A program made the translations under genes and the position numbers. A DNA stretch of 64,000 bases from Siphonodentalium dalli (Eukaryota; Mollusca; Scaphopoda; Gadilida; Siphonodentaliidae), in assembly GCA_032622095.1 (NCBI GenBank), contig CP136064.1, positions 47,383,573 through 47,447,572 on the forward strand, in the 5' to 3' direction. This document shows positions 1 through 12,324 of the stretch, one piece after another; the stretch's first letter is position 1, and every line of letters begins with the position of its first letter. The notes under the pieces are model-generated. The model was not told the origin of the DNA. It made no database searches and worked only from the letters and a program-made list of their open reading frames with translations.

Positions 1-1368
1 GTGCGGAACACTTAAGTCGGGTCTACAATGCAGAAGGGTAATCCGGGCGGTATGCCAAACTGGATATATAGTTACTCTTACACACACATATGACAGATGG
101 GTAATCCCAGTGTCATGTCAAACTTCATGGATGTATAGGTACTCTTATAATTATCAGCCTGTTCTTCAGAAATTAAGCACATAACTGGCTTAATATAATG
201 AGCGAAATGAGCTCATATTGGCATTATTTAACCTAAATATACGCTCTATATGGACCTAAAACGTGGGTTTTAAAACAATCCAGTATGGGACTATTTCCAT
301 AAGAAATGAGCCCACATTGGCATTATTTAATCTACATTATTCATGGACACGCCTTACCAAATGCACGCTCGTTGTAATGTGTTATCATTGCGGCCCGCGC
401 CACTCAACATAATAACGGATATAAGCTCACTGTGAGTTTATTTCAGAATCAAATACGTCCAATATGAACCTATGTGCATATTTAGATTTGTAATACGACC
501 CTGCCTAACTATGCTTAAAAGCCATGTCCTGATTGGCCAGTGGCCCGAGTTACCATGGCTATCTCGTTCCAGTTTTGTGGTACAATTCTACTATTTCCAA
601 TTGTACCACGAAAAAAATCGGTTTATTCAGATCGCCGCACGCGACTTTTCCCGTCTTTTCTAACTCCGCGCAAACGGGGCATCAACGGAGTACACCCGAA
701 ACCCTTTGAATTTTGCATCTTGACAATCTTGCGAATTTTCTAGCGATTTGTCGCTTGAAACCAGTTTGGTTGCCAATGAATATGGTCCAAATGATGTTAT
801 GGTATATTGATATATGTTAGGACCAAAGAAAGTTACTTAACAAGTATATTAAATGACAAAATAAATCAATGGGGCCGGGCTGTGCATTCGTCGATTCGAA
901 TCTCGATCATATTCGATATTTCGGAATCAAGTTGAAAATGAAAGCGTTTGTTCACCAGTACAGAATGGGAATAAGATTAGTTTAGTAAACTAGATCATTT
1001 TGATCGCTTTGTGTAAGGAAAATGGTCCATAGTCGATGATCATATTCATGTTGTCCCAACAACGTTCAAAACAGAAATGACCGCAATCGTATTTCCTGTA
1101 CAATTTAAATGAAACGCACGGGCGCCGCTGAAAACACATCGTTTTTTAGCCAATCACAACGATTATTTCTAGAAGAGGTGCCTCGAAAAGTCAACGGGGG
1201 AATTTCATAACAAGACAAGACATTACTAGAGTACTCCATGCAAAGAAATCGAGTACGCCCAATACGAATTACACCACGAAATGTTTTCTCACCTGAGACC
1301 GAAAAAGCGCAGTATTTCGTTGACTATTCAGTCGAATTGTGACCATAAACTTTCAGTCGTATTACAAA
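1..1368. other. Anonymous sequence, no gene seen
   Basis: AT-rich sequence with only short ORFs and no splice-framed coding block that I recognise. A short internal similarity is visible: the motif around 200-235 (attggcattatttaacct) recurs near 315-335. One unit of the 29-bp repeat described at 1517-1612 also occurs alone near 462-490. No RNA gene was identified. Confidence 0.5.
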
Positions 1369-1516
1369 AGAAATAAATACACCGTGTAGAGGTGTGTATG
1401 GTCAAGTTGTACCACAGAAAACTGATTGTAGGACTCCGCTACGCGTCGTCCTACAATCATTTTTTTGTGGTACAACTTGACCATACACACCTCTACACCG
1501 TGTATTTATTTCTTAA
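1369..1516. repeat. Perfect foldback hairpin (palindromic MITE-like)
   Basis: An almost perfect inverted repeat. The left arm begins agaaataaatacaccgtgta and runs through tggtcaagttgtaccaca. The right arm returns tgtggtacaacttgacca and ends tacaccgtgtatttatttct. The loop is the short stretch aggactccgctacgcgtcgtcct, itself palindromic. With about 65 bp per arm this is a strong cruciform or hairpin former. The coding potential inside it is only a product of the palindrome. Confidence 0.85.
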
Positions 1517-1612
1517 ACAATACGAACCTATGTACATATTTAGATACAATACGAACCTATGTGCATATTTAGATACAATATGAACCTATGTGCATATTTA
1601 GATACAATACGA
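1517..1612. repeat. 29-bp tandem repeat, about 3.3 copies
   Basis: Three near-identical units of acaatacgaacctatgtgca followed by tatttagat, directly abutting the preceding hairpin. A single unit lies about 1 kb upstream (near 462-490), so the hairpin may have inserted into or beside a pre-existing array. Confidence 0.8.
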
Positions 1613-3122
1613 ACCTATTTTCACGAGGATATGTTGCTTATACACACACGTGAACAATGACGGTTTTAGCTCACACCAACACAACAGAATTGTATCCAAG
1701 TTTCTGGACTGCTAACCACTTATTTCAATTCTGGAAACCTATTATTTAGCTTCCTTCCAAGAGCAAAGAATATGTGCAAATCCTTATAATTCGTAGTCAT
1801 TTCAGAACACACATGTAATGATCGGAATGTGATTATCTATTAGTCCTATATATGCAACTGACTACTGAGAAGATATGTCTCTGTTATATGTGAGACACAA
1901 CAGCGTTACTATAATGTAATAATTACTGTGGTTACAATACAAACTCAAATTATGCCGCATTAGGTCGTCTTGTTGATGTCTCGTTCCACCATAATAATAT
2001 CTTTCCACCCATCCGTAAAATGTTCTTAGGATTTCGAACATGACATTATGATAGGTTATCATATATGTGTGTGAGTTATAACATCGTATGCAATACCTAT
2101 AAGCCTAACTGTCTGTGGACGACATGAATAGAAGAATTAAAAAAGGGTTTGTATAGATCGCATTGTGTGCAGATCCGTGATGACTTTAGGCCACAGTATA
2201 TAAATTGTCTGCGTATTGCTGGTGTTCCAGCGGCTTATGGCCACAGTTTGTTGAAATCGCGACAGACCGGATTGAAGCGTGACAATTTGCTAAATTGTAG
2301 ACCAGGGTGTGGGAAATAATATTATAGGGAGGTGCCGGGGCTAGGCGTCTCGAGTCGGAAGAAAACATGGTTGCCTTGGCAATGGTGTAACATAATTGGC
2401 GAGCACAAGAAAATGGGATTTACCTGTAACTCACGAACATTTTGCTTAGTAATGATGTTGACTCATAGTCCGATTAATAGTCCATATGGTCCAATTGACC
2501 ATACGGGGTCAAGATCATCATATAGGGTCACGGTCATTTAAACACAGAGAGGCATTTTTGGGCCAACTTGTGATATGGTAACTCTGAGAGAAGAGCAGGT
2601 ATGGTGTGCAGGCATTTTGTCGTAGAAAACGATATGGTGCCAGAATATGAACGGAAACAAGCACATAAAGTGCATCTGTACCACAGCTAACCACTTGCGA
2701 AGTAAAATCTCTGTAGTTCCACCTGTAGCGATGCTACCGAAATTTGCGTGTAAATATCATGCAATTATCTAGCAAGAATAAATCATACAGCTATTTGAAG
2801 ACAAATTCCAGTAGCACCGTTACAAGTCAAACTACATCAATTGTACTTCTCTTTTCTTTCGCTTTGGTAAAGATGCATGTTATGTGCATCTGTCCGTTCA
2901 TATTCTGGCATCATGTGGTTTTCTATGACGAAATGCCCGCAAACACATACCGTGCAAACTTGCCAGCGTATGAACGTACCCTTATAGTTAATAGGAGTGT
3001 TGTGCACACAGAAGACAATTTGTATTCAAGTGAATGATAATCAAGGGAACTAGGCAAATGTGGGGTTCTGTATATCTCAGATTATAGTTTGCTTGTATTG
3101 CTTCTAATGCAAGTATGCCATT
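1613..3122. other. Anonymous sequence, no gene seen
   Basis: No ORF here has recognisable protein similarity or a convincing pair of splice sites. The stretch from about 2560 to 3050 contains ORFs of up to 97 codons, which I cannot connect to any family. Nothing RNA-like was recognised. Confidence 0.45.
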
Positions 3123-6088
3123 TAGTCCAGGAGATATTGGTCGACCTCTGCACCCCCCCCCCCCCCCAGGACTCAACTTCACCCCACTAATTTTCTTCCT
3201 TAAGGTATCCTCTAAATTTTTTCACTTGTTAACAAGAAAAAAAAGTGGCCGCAGAGACTCCAGACAAGATGGCGTCCATCATGGCGCCATTTTTTTTTAA
3301 TGCACCATATCTCTTTGATCGCCGTTATAGTAAAGATGATATCACATGCGGTCTTGTTTTCAGCTCGATTCGTTATTCTAATATACAGCCCTTACAAATT
3401 AGCCAAAAATCCGACACCAGAATCCAATATGGCGGCCAAGATGGCCGCCGAAATGTGAAAATATGCTATTTTTCTGACATGTTACCATCTTTCGTTTGTC
3501 TCTGGTCTCTGTGGGAAAATGTTGGCATCTTTGCGTCATGTTATACATTTATCATATAGAGGAGTCATTTTCGACCACATGGGGACCATAATATACATTC
3601 ATTGCGGGATATTTTTGTCCGATATCACGTTTTCCCAAATGCCGGTATAATAGGTCAAAGCCGAATCTACGTTAATAACGCGATGTAATGTTTCGAATCA
3701 ATGAATGTTATTGCTATTATAACAACACCCATGCATATATATATGTGCATGAGATACTCGAGCTATGATTCCTCTTATACCTGAGTTGAGGAATATTTAC
3801 CCAAATCCAAGATGGCGGCTAAAATGGCCACCAGAAACACAAAATCGCCGATTTTAACATCAGTGAGCATGATTGTCATGAAAACTCTACACCTGCTTAC
3901 TGTTGTGAGTTGGGAACACTTATGCGAAGAACTTTCCTTATACCATATCCAAATAAAAGTACCCCAAATCCAAAAAGGCGCCCACAATTGCGGACAGATT
4001 TTGAAAAATCACCGAAATTCCCTCATATTCACATCATTGGGCATTATTGTCGAGACAACTCCACCCATGCTTACAGTTGAGTTGAAATACTGAGATGAAG
4101 TTATTACCTTACATCTCATGCAAGAAATTGTTTTACAAATCGTAGATGGCGGCCAAAATGGCGACCGAAATTTGAAAACAAGTCTACATTCTTTTACTTT
4201 CTTACGATGGGCGTTATTGTTTCGCGATTTCTACCCACCATTACATGTTGATATGGAATAGTGACATGAAGTATTCATTAGGGTTTGGCAATTGATACTC
4301 ACAGCCAAGATCGCTGCTAAATTGGCGGCTACAAATTGAAAAGAAATCGATATTTTCACATCTTAATTTCAACTTTTTGTCATAATATCGGTATGTATGG
4401 ACGAAACTGTACATACACCATCTACTAGTTCAACTTGAAGGTATCAAAACGCATAACATAGCTCGTATCCTTCTGGAAAGATGAAAACCACAATTAATAT
4501 CGCGATGTGGCATTTCGAAATCCATTCTCCACTTAGCGCCGATAATGGCCGTAAGCGTAGGTGCGCCGAATAGTTATATCAGAACAATTACCTGATAACA
4601 GATTCTGATTTGCCACGTCACGTCCATAATTATCTGGACCAGCTTTCATTTCTTTGTCTGATAAATCTAGGTAGCTCACACCGACAAAGTATTCACCACT
4701 TCCTGGGAGTAGGGTCCCTCTAACCATAACGTTTCAAACATTTCATTTTCCGGTGTCTAGCTTACGATTTTAAATATTTGCTCAATATGATATTTGTGCG
4801 TCATCTTGAACTATGAAGGCATATGACCGATGAGTATACAAGCTTACAGAAGGTCATCTCATTATATGTGTCTCATACCCCATGGAGATAACGACATGTA
4901 CACCTGGCGAACCAGTTAGCTAGTCGCTTCTCAATAGATGGTTCGTCAACTCACAAACTCAGCGAACGTATTGGCATATGTGGACAACTTTAACAGTGTT
5001 TCGAAGGTTGCTAGCTGTTTCATTCCCTTGGACAGATGTCTATCTGTTAAGGAGAAGACCATAGTGTACAGACTACCACACTTCTTGACCATGATCCGAA
5101 GCAACCTGTGTGACGCCCCGCATTTGTCTCGTAGAATATCTCCCAGCAGAGAGGAACAATGCTCGCGGTGCTAGTTTATGGACATGCGCCATGATAGTGG
5201 GAATGAAATGGGCCACGGTATACACCACCCCTACACCGGGTGCATGTTTAAGATATAGAATGTCATGCGTGTCGGTTTTATTTGGTGTGGTAGGATTGTA
5301 TCTCCACATCCGTTTCGAAGCCTTTCTGATTCAACTACGTACATTTTTGTCTGGATAATACTATGCTAGCCTCCCTCAAAACAGTCGGATGGACTGAAGG
5401 ATAATGTCTTTATAGCACGAATGTATGCTTTTTTTGTTTCAGGGTTAGTATTAGTATGTTGGCGGTATTATTCAAGAAAATGTCAGGAACTGTGGTGCAT
5501 TTATTTCACTATGTATTTAAAGAACAATTTACAGTATCGATGGCAATGGCTGTGGACGTTGGGAAACGCGACTTTTATGGTCATATAGCTTTATATATAT
5601 AACTTTAGAATATAGCAGTTAATGTCTCATGCAGGAAAATGTTCGCAATGGTGATGTTACCAAGAAATCACTTGGTGTACCAACGTTTGTTGAACTGAAT
5701 GCAAGAGCATTTGTACGTTCTTGAACCATACCACCCAGCGTGAGTATGACATATCAAATTATCAGAGGTATCGCCTTTAAGACTATAATCCAGTCTTGGT
5801 GGGGCTTATACAGCAGTAGCCAATGGCACACGCCTGATCCAGCTGTTTAAGAACGGCTTCCAAACGGATGGGAACATACAATCTTAGCATACAAGGAAAG
5901 CAAAGCCACACATGAGATCCTGTCTGAATCTAAAACATAACAAAATAAGGGGCGGTGCAGTCATGGTCCAATTTCATTTCCACTGTCATGACACATACCC
6001 ACAAACTAGCACCGTGTGTATTGTTATCATCTGCTTGGATCTGTTCGGTGAGACGATTGCTGGACGCCAACAAGCTTGTTCTTCGTGT
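3123..6088 (+). mobile_element. Giant foldback element, copy A (right arm truncated)
   Basis: Diverged copy of the complete element at 26859-31946. It starts with the same terminus (tagtccaggagatattgg) and a poly-C run, followed by gccgcagagactccagac. Similarity to the other copy then continues through the left arm, the centre (about 5490-5600) and the start of the right arm, and stops near 6088. About 2 kb of right arm is missing. Motifs of the form aagatggcggc recur at intervals in the arm (near 3268, 3428, 3811 and 4144). No protein family is recognisable in it, so it is probably non-autonomous. The divergence between copies suggests an old insertion. Confidence 0.8.
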
Positions 6089-6116
6089 TCAAGGAGTTGA
6101 GTTGTACATTCTGGGA

Positions 6117-6186
6117 TTCGAGCATGAAACAGTTTGTGAACGAGCCGGCTTGCCGGCGAGTTCACAAACTGTTTTCATGCTCGAAA
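6117..6186. repeat. Short perfect hairpin
   Basis: The arm cgagcatgaaacagtttgtg is answered by its reverse complement, with one extra base, around a GC-rich loop (gccggcttgccggc). A related hairpin with the same stem sequence occurs at about 63040-63145, so this is a small dispersed palindromic family. It sits just where foldback copy A is truncated. Confidence 0.8.
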
Positions 6187-6299
6187 GAATACTTTTTGTA
6201 TGTATTCTGAAGAAAAAAATCTTGCATTTCCACAACAACCCCACTTTCTGCACACAAAAAAAAAATCACCAGCATAAAAATACCGGTTACGTAGCGTTT

Positions 6300-7562
6300 T
6301 TTCCGAAGACCCATAACTCCGAAGGTCCGATTCTCCGAAGGTCAGATTCTCCGACGCCCCGATTATCCGAAAGCCCATAACTCCGAAGTCGCGATTCTCC
6401 GAAATCCCATAACTCCGAAAGCCCATAACTCCGAAGGCCTATAACTCCGAACGCCCATAACTCCGAAGGTCTATAACTCCGAAAGGCCGATTCTCCGAAG
6501 ATCCGGTTCTCCGAAGGTCCGATTCTCCGAAGATCATGTTTTATCGCTTATTAAATAGTGTACAGTCCAGTGGCGGGGTCAATGGTGCCCTAGGGAAGAC
6601 CGCCCCCCAAAAAACATGTCAAATGTCATGTAAACGTCAGGAAATCCCTCCTAGGCATTCAAATATTCACAGTGTTCCTGCCCAGGGGAGCCCCCGGACC
6701 AACGATTGGGGGCGACCCCTCCCATGTATGCGCTCCCCAAATCAGGCCTTCGTGATATGCTTTCGGCATATCATATGCATGATATATCCCCCACATATCC
6801 CCCACATATGCTAATTAATGTGCACCCCTAAATGGGAACACTGGCACCGCCACTGGTGTGCACCGGGTATATTATACCGAAACGCTGCAATAATGTCAGA
6901 GTAGCCTAACATGCACAGGGGCGACAAGTTCTTCCCCGTTCACCCCTGTACATTTTACTCTGGCATTTCATGGGCCAACGCAACGTTATAGTATCTGGTG
7001 TATAGTCAGTGGCGGGCCAGGATTCCCATTTAGGTGGGGGCAGTAGGATATGTTTTAATATGTTGATGCCCCATGAACGATTTCCGGGCATTTACATGAC
7101 ATTGGACATGTTTTGGTAGGGGCCCATATTGTCTGAAATAGCAAGTAGAGGTTTAATGGGGGCAGTGGGAATTTTGGGACCCCTTGGCTTCGCCACTGGA
7201 CTGTACACTATTTAGTAAACGATAATACCCCGATAAAACAAAATCTTCGGAGAATCGGACCTTCGGAGAATCGGACCTTCGGAGTTATGGGCCGTCGGAG
7301 AATCGGGCCTTCGGAGTTATAGGTCTTCGGAGAATCGGCCATTCGGAGTTATAGGTCTTCGGAGTTATAGGTCTTCGGATAATCGGCCCTTCGGAGTTAT
7401 GGGCTTTCGGAGAATCGGATCTTCGGAGTTATGGGTCGTCGGATAATCGGGTCTTCGGAGTTGTGGGCCGTCGGAGAATCGGGTCTTCGGAGTTGTGGGC
7501 CGTCGGAGAATCGGGTCTTCGGGGTTGTGGGCATTCGTAGTAATAGGTCTTCGGAAAACCGG
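6300..7562. mobile_element. FB-like foldback element with 16-bp subrepeat arms
   Basis: The left arm (about 6308-6535) is a tandem array of 16-bp units alternating gattctccgaaggtcc and ataactccgaaggccc. The right arm (about 7238-7562) is the same array in reverse orientation (cttcggagttatgggc). Inside the arrays lies a second inverted repeat: gttttatcgcttattaaata then gtgtacagtccagtggcgg near 6538-6575, matched in reverse at 7188-7240. The middle holds smaller modules bounded by ccagtggcgg and its complement (about 6561-6857 and 7006-7201), which look like nested MITEs. The design of subrepeats in inverted arms around a unique core is that of Drosophila FB-type foldback elements. This resemblance is structural only. 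No transposase is seen. Confidence 0.75.
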
Positions 7563-7751
7563 TCTGACACCAAAAATACCACTCCCACGACATCGGGACC
7601 GGGCAGACTCTTCCTTATACGATTTATACAAAATGATTTCCCCACCCAGGGACTTTCCTCTCTGAGGTAATCCACAATCGTCAGCTGGTGTTTCTTTTAA
7701 TGCGGATACTAGTTTTACAAAATAAAAACGAAGTTGTAAAACGGATAGCAT

Positions 7752-9678
7752 TAAAGGCACGAGAGGCCTTAGTTGTCGAAAATATTCATATTTGTTCCAA
7801 TTACCATAAACAGAAAACATTAAAACGCATAAAGTTTCGTTCATATATACCATGACCATCGCGTAAACAGCATGCTATCATAAAGACCTACTATATTTTA
7901 CCGAAACAAGAGCCCGATTGTGTTACAGAAGACAGCACAATGCTATTGGCTAATCACACACAAATGATACAAGAAAACCATAGTCAGAAATGGTAACGCC
8001 ACCAAGATCATATTATTAGCCATAAATATAAATTATAATATAAAAAATATTATTCATTAGTTAGCGCTAATATAGGCGCTAACTAATGACTTGTTAAATA
8101 ACATCTAATAAATATTCATCTTATTCACAACTTTAAGGAGTCCTTCTGGTACACGAGAATATTTATCGCAGTTTGATTTGCACCAAGTGAACTCGGCGCA
8201 TATATAATTGATAGAACAGACCTCTATTATGATGATCGTGTCGTTATTTGTTTAAGATACGTATCAATTGACATATACGCACCCGTTCCCTCATTAAAAT
8301 CTATATATATCGCCCATTTTAGGGGACCTCCGTGAATTCGGGGACTTCCGTAAAGTGACCTCCACAAATCGGGACCTACTGCAAATCGTCGCACCCAATG
8401 CAATTTGTAAACAAATACAATTGACATGCGTTTTAACGAGGTGAGCTTTAATTAAACGAAAGAACCATTCTTCATAAACTATTTGCCATGGACTCAGCCA
8501 GTGTGTCATATATGTGTCAACTAAGGTCGCTTTGCGTGGTAAAAGTGAAAAGTGAAAGTGGAAAATCCTATTGAAAAGAAAGTAGCCTACAATTTTGGGA
8601 TTTCCGCGGCAGATTGCAGTGAATCTATACAATTGGAAGTGAATGTACAATTCCTGGAATTCTATCAGATATCGCGACTCTGCTCTTTTTCGTGATCATA
8701 GGTTATATGACCACGAAAACGAGTCGAGTCGCGATACATCCATCGGTACAAACACATTGTGTATACGATACAATTTTGACTTGATGACCAGAACATAAAA
8801 GATGGTGGTTAATCCAAGTCTCCAACAGAACAGACATGCGCGCTCCAATTAAAATTACCCATAATTCAGTTCACTACACCAGGGGCTCCCAATGGTTATA
8901 CAATATTTTCAGGCTATCAGATTATTTATATTTTCAACAACATATTATTACACCGGTGACTTTAAGTTTACAATTTCAGCCTGTCCTGACTCTATCGATA
9001 CGATTTATCATATTTTCAAAAACCCGGTGGCGTTAACTTTACAATTTCGGCATCTACGTGATTCTATCGGTACGATTGAGTAAGGTACAAACACAAATCT
9101 CCAAGAATACATCAGGGGCTCCCAATGGGTTATATATATATTTTCAACAACATATTATTACACCGGTGACTTTAAGTTTACAATTTCAGCCTGTCCTGAC
9201 TCTATCGATACGATTTATCATATTTTCAAAAACATATTATACACCGGTGGCGTCAACTTTACAATTTCAGCATCTACGTGATTCTATCGGTACGATTGGG
9301 TAATGTACAAAAAATATCTCCAAGAATACATTCGTCCAGTCCACCACACAATATCAAAATCACCGAAACTAGTTACACCACCATGTGGCGTAATAAACGC
9401 TCTTTATTAGTTCCATATAAGGAATGCAGCAACAAAGTACGCTCTTTATGTTTACCATCATAATATAAACAAACACCAGAAAATAACTTTTTATGCTTTT
9501 GTTTACATAACAACGGTCAAACATTTGACAATAAGATACTGTTTATGCGATATTTCTTATTTGTATACGGACACAGTCTATCTACATTTTAATATTCTTT
9601 CTGTTTGTAGCGGTTTTTGACGGGTGGAAAAATATTTTCACAGGATACCCACCGCCAAGGCCAACCGTACCTTTAACA
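7752..9678. mobile_element. Old TTAA-type MITE split by an insertion
   Basis: 7752-7969 matches the left half of the complete MITE at 52106-52640: attaaaggcacgagaggcc, then a shared stretch up to ctaatcacacacaaatgata. 9393-9678 matches its right half, from aacgctctttatta to ccgtacctttaa. The two halves are collinear, so about 1.4 kb (7970-9392) entered the middle of an already present MITE. Confidence 0.7.
7970..9392. repeat. Inserted segment with palindromes and a 210-bp direct repeat
   Basis: This segment interrupts the MITE above. It holds a short palindrome at 8053-8089 (cattagttagcgctaa and complement). It also holds a hairpin at about 8670-8737 (tatcgcgact and atgaccacgaaaacg arms), and a direct repeat of about 210 bp seen as 8881-9080 and 9115-9300 (shared caggggctcccaatgg and caacaacatattattacacc). 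No terminal inverted repeats for the whole insertion were identified, and no gene is seen. Confidence 0.6.
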
Positions 9679-10299
9679 GATTGGATGCCGAAAGATGGAA
9701 AAGCTATAAATACTGCGTTTAACCTCCATATGCGTATGAAGGGAATTTCAACTGATGACACGTCGTGTTTTTTATGAGTAATGTAAGGTCATTAAATAAC
9801 TGGTTTAATCTGGTCTGTGTGCAAAGAAAACTCCGTCATGATAAAAAAGGGCATGAGTGTGTTTTTCGATTAGGAAGCATCAGTCGAATTCCAAGCTGTC
9901 GTTTTCGGAGAATTTTGTATTGTTAGTTTGAATCCTCTCTGCGCGTGAACGTCTGCGGTAAAATGACACATCATTGGGGGCGTAGCATGTTTGTAACTGT
10001 ATGGAGGTCTTGAACCTTGAATAAATCTGATGTTTTTGTTTTACAAATAGAGCTATTATATATATTTGCAAGCGTGTATCACCATATGAGTCATTATCAA
10101 TGTTGACGCATACTAGTGTCCTTGGACCCCTCGTCCAGTAAAGTAAAGTAAAGTAAAGTGGGATATTCACCACTATACCAGTCGCTTTATAGCTGAATTT
10201 CCACTAAACACTCATGTCCCTATTAAACAAAAATTGTGTTTGTTCATCCGTCTATACAGAAGTTATTCATAAACAAATTATGAAAACATTCATGCATAA
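9679..10299. other. Anonymous sequence with a short (AAAGT)n run
   Basis: No gene is recognised. A pentanucleotide microsatellite (four to five units of agtaa) lies at 10138-10160. A 97-codon minus-strand ORF crosses this microsatellite and has no recognisable similarity. Confidence 0.5.
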
Positions 10300-10800
10300 T
10301 TGACTAGTCGCCATCTTTTGATTACCACTAGATGAGAGTCATCAAATTTTACCGAATTTTGTTGAACAACATGACCATCTTGGATTTTACTCTTTGTATG
10401 ACTAAAACTTTTTGGTACAGCCTACATACGATATCCCTCGTTCGAGCGTCACTAAACTTCATTTAGATCTTCGGGATGGCCACTAGATGGGACATGGCCA
10501 TCACTGGCAGCCAACTTGGATTTTACTCTTTGTATGATTAAATCCTTCGGTACACTCAACAGACCACATCCCTCATCCGATCGTCACCAAACGATGTATG
10601 GATCTTCGGGGCGACATATATAAGAGCCAACAATTTGTTTCCGAATTCTGTTTAAAAGCATGGCCACCATGCAGTGGCTATATCTTGGATTTAATTGATA
10701 AATATCTCTTCATGTTGACATCTAGTATTACTAAGACATTTTAACTTTCAGCACTCCTGATCGCTTCATTGAATCTAACACATGTAATTGCCCCCTTTCC
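10300..10800 (+). repeat. Dispersed repeat with ~190-bp internal units
   Basis: Two to three degenerate units share the string order: accactagatgagagtcatc, then ccgaattttgttgaacaaca, then atcttggattttactctttg, then a tcgtcacc.aac.tcat block. The same order of motifs appears at about 25801-26110, 37280-37990 (and its duplicate at 41195-41905), and in reverse orientation near 44520-44650. There is no coding capacity. Confidence 0.65.
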
Positions 10801-11829
10801 AAGTTGAGCTACAGTGTCATTGACAATTTCATATTCAATGCGGCGGGGCCTGATAATCAAAACCCTTGGGGGGGGCGCTTATTATGTTATTTTATCTTAC
10901 AATATAGCTATATTTCATCAAATACACGCGAAAACGCCTAGGCGGTTTCCGATCTTGTATCCTGGATGGCAACAAGGATATCTTCGATGGCAACAGCTTG
11001 TGCACGTGCGTTTCGACAACTGGCTTGTTTTCAAAACAAAACGTCTAAATAACCAACTAAAAGTCGTAAAATAATATACTCGTGTACTACGAACGTAAAA
11101 TAATCAATAATTAGTTCAATAAAGTTGACAAAATGTGGAGACAGGGCCCAAAAAGCTCAAAATAACCACCCAAAAATGTTTGGAAATCGAAAAAGTAACG
11201 AAGTTTACACATTGTTAACAGCGCGCACGAATACGGACTATTTTGACAATTTCTATTTTAGCGAAGTAGGGAATTCCCCGTAATTCAGTATACGGTCTTG
11301 ATCAAAAGCTACTGAACGCATTTTTTATTCGATAAAATACAGAATGGAAAATCAAATTAATTTTATCTTATGTTAAGGATATAAAACACAATACTTACGA
11401 AAAGTCCGTGATTTAGTGCATTTCCTCTAAATGAAGTTTAATGGGTTATTTTAGTGCGAGTCAGAACTCGATTGTCGAAGTGTCGGAAAGTTCAAAATTC
11501 ACCAAAACTCTGAATGGACAGTAATCTCCGGCAATGCCTCTCGCCAACACTATCACTATCCAAGGAGATTGCACCATAAAATAATACAATTATCCTGTTA
11601 AAAGTGACAATTATGTCGAACATATGAAACGAAAATATCGTCGCCTCTTCATTGAATCGGATTCCAGCCAAAGTGAATTTGAATAGTGACGTGAATTTCT
11701 CAGAATTTGACTTATCACAACGTCGCGTGCTGAGAATATTGTGTACGTTGTGTGTTGCGCGTAATAAAATAGTTCCTGTTTTAAATTGAGTTTTATTGCA
11801 TTTTTATGGGACGAATTGTAAGATAAATT
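10801..11829. other. Anonymous sequence, no gene seen
   Basis: AT-rich sequence without recognisable repeats or coding exons. ORFs here are under 90 codons and unsupported. Confidence 0.45.
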
Positions 11830-11992
11830 GGTTATCATCACCCCGTGTGTTTCCGAGATCCGTATTCAAGTCTCGTTGCCTTCTCTGTGCTGTCTATCGA
11901 CTCGTCCTACGGACTCGTCGATATATAGACTGCCCAGAGAAGGCAGATCGACTTGAATACGGATCTCAGAAACACACATGGTGGTGATAACC
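11830..11992. repeat. 163-bp foldback hairpin
   Basis: The left arm begins ggttatcatcacc, then gtgtgtttccgagatccgta and ttcaagtc. The right arm returns gacttgaatacggatctcag and ends ggtggtgataacc. The centre contains a second small palindrome (gactcgtcctacggactcgtc). It is MITE-like, without coding capacity. Confidence 0.8.
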
Positions 11993-12032
11993 TATATATA
12001 TTGCATGCCTATATATAATTTCTGGATCATCT

Positions 12033-12320
12033 GTTACATGGTTGCTGATAAATGTTTTTGCAGGGGGCATTGGAAGTGTTACGTGCGTCACGGCCAGCGC
12101 GTGTCAGCGATTTCTGTTCTATCGATATGAAGGAATGAAGTTTATTGTTGCTGAATTACGTCACACTGACGGTCACATGTTTTGTTTTTATTAATAGTCA
12201 AGCCTGGATATAGTGTATCTGACATTTGCAGAATGAGGTCCCCAGAGGGTGAATTTTGTGATGCTACCCCACACGGCGTGATATCATCGCCATGAAAGGT
12301 TTAAACTTCAAAAACAACCT
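12033..12320 (+). repeat. Segmental block flanking the minisatellite, copy 1
   Basis: A 290-bp non-repetitive block starting gttacatggttgctgataaa and ending just before the first 30-bp units. It recurs nearly identically at 14145-14432 (offset 2112 bp). It shows that the minisatellite grew partly by duplication of a larger unit that includes its left flank. Confidence 0.85.
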
Positions 12321-12324
12321 AAGT

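Noticed and set aside
7365-7859. 164-codon minus-strand ORF rich in RRP/SED motifs
   Set aside because: It runs through the 16-bp inverted arrays of the foldback element. The open frame follows from the repeat, and no family is recognised.
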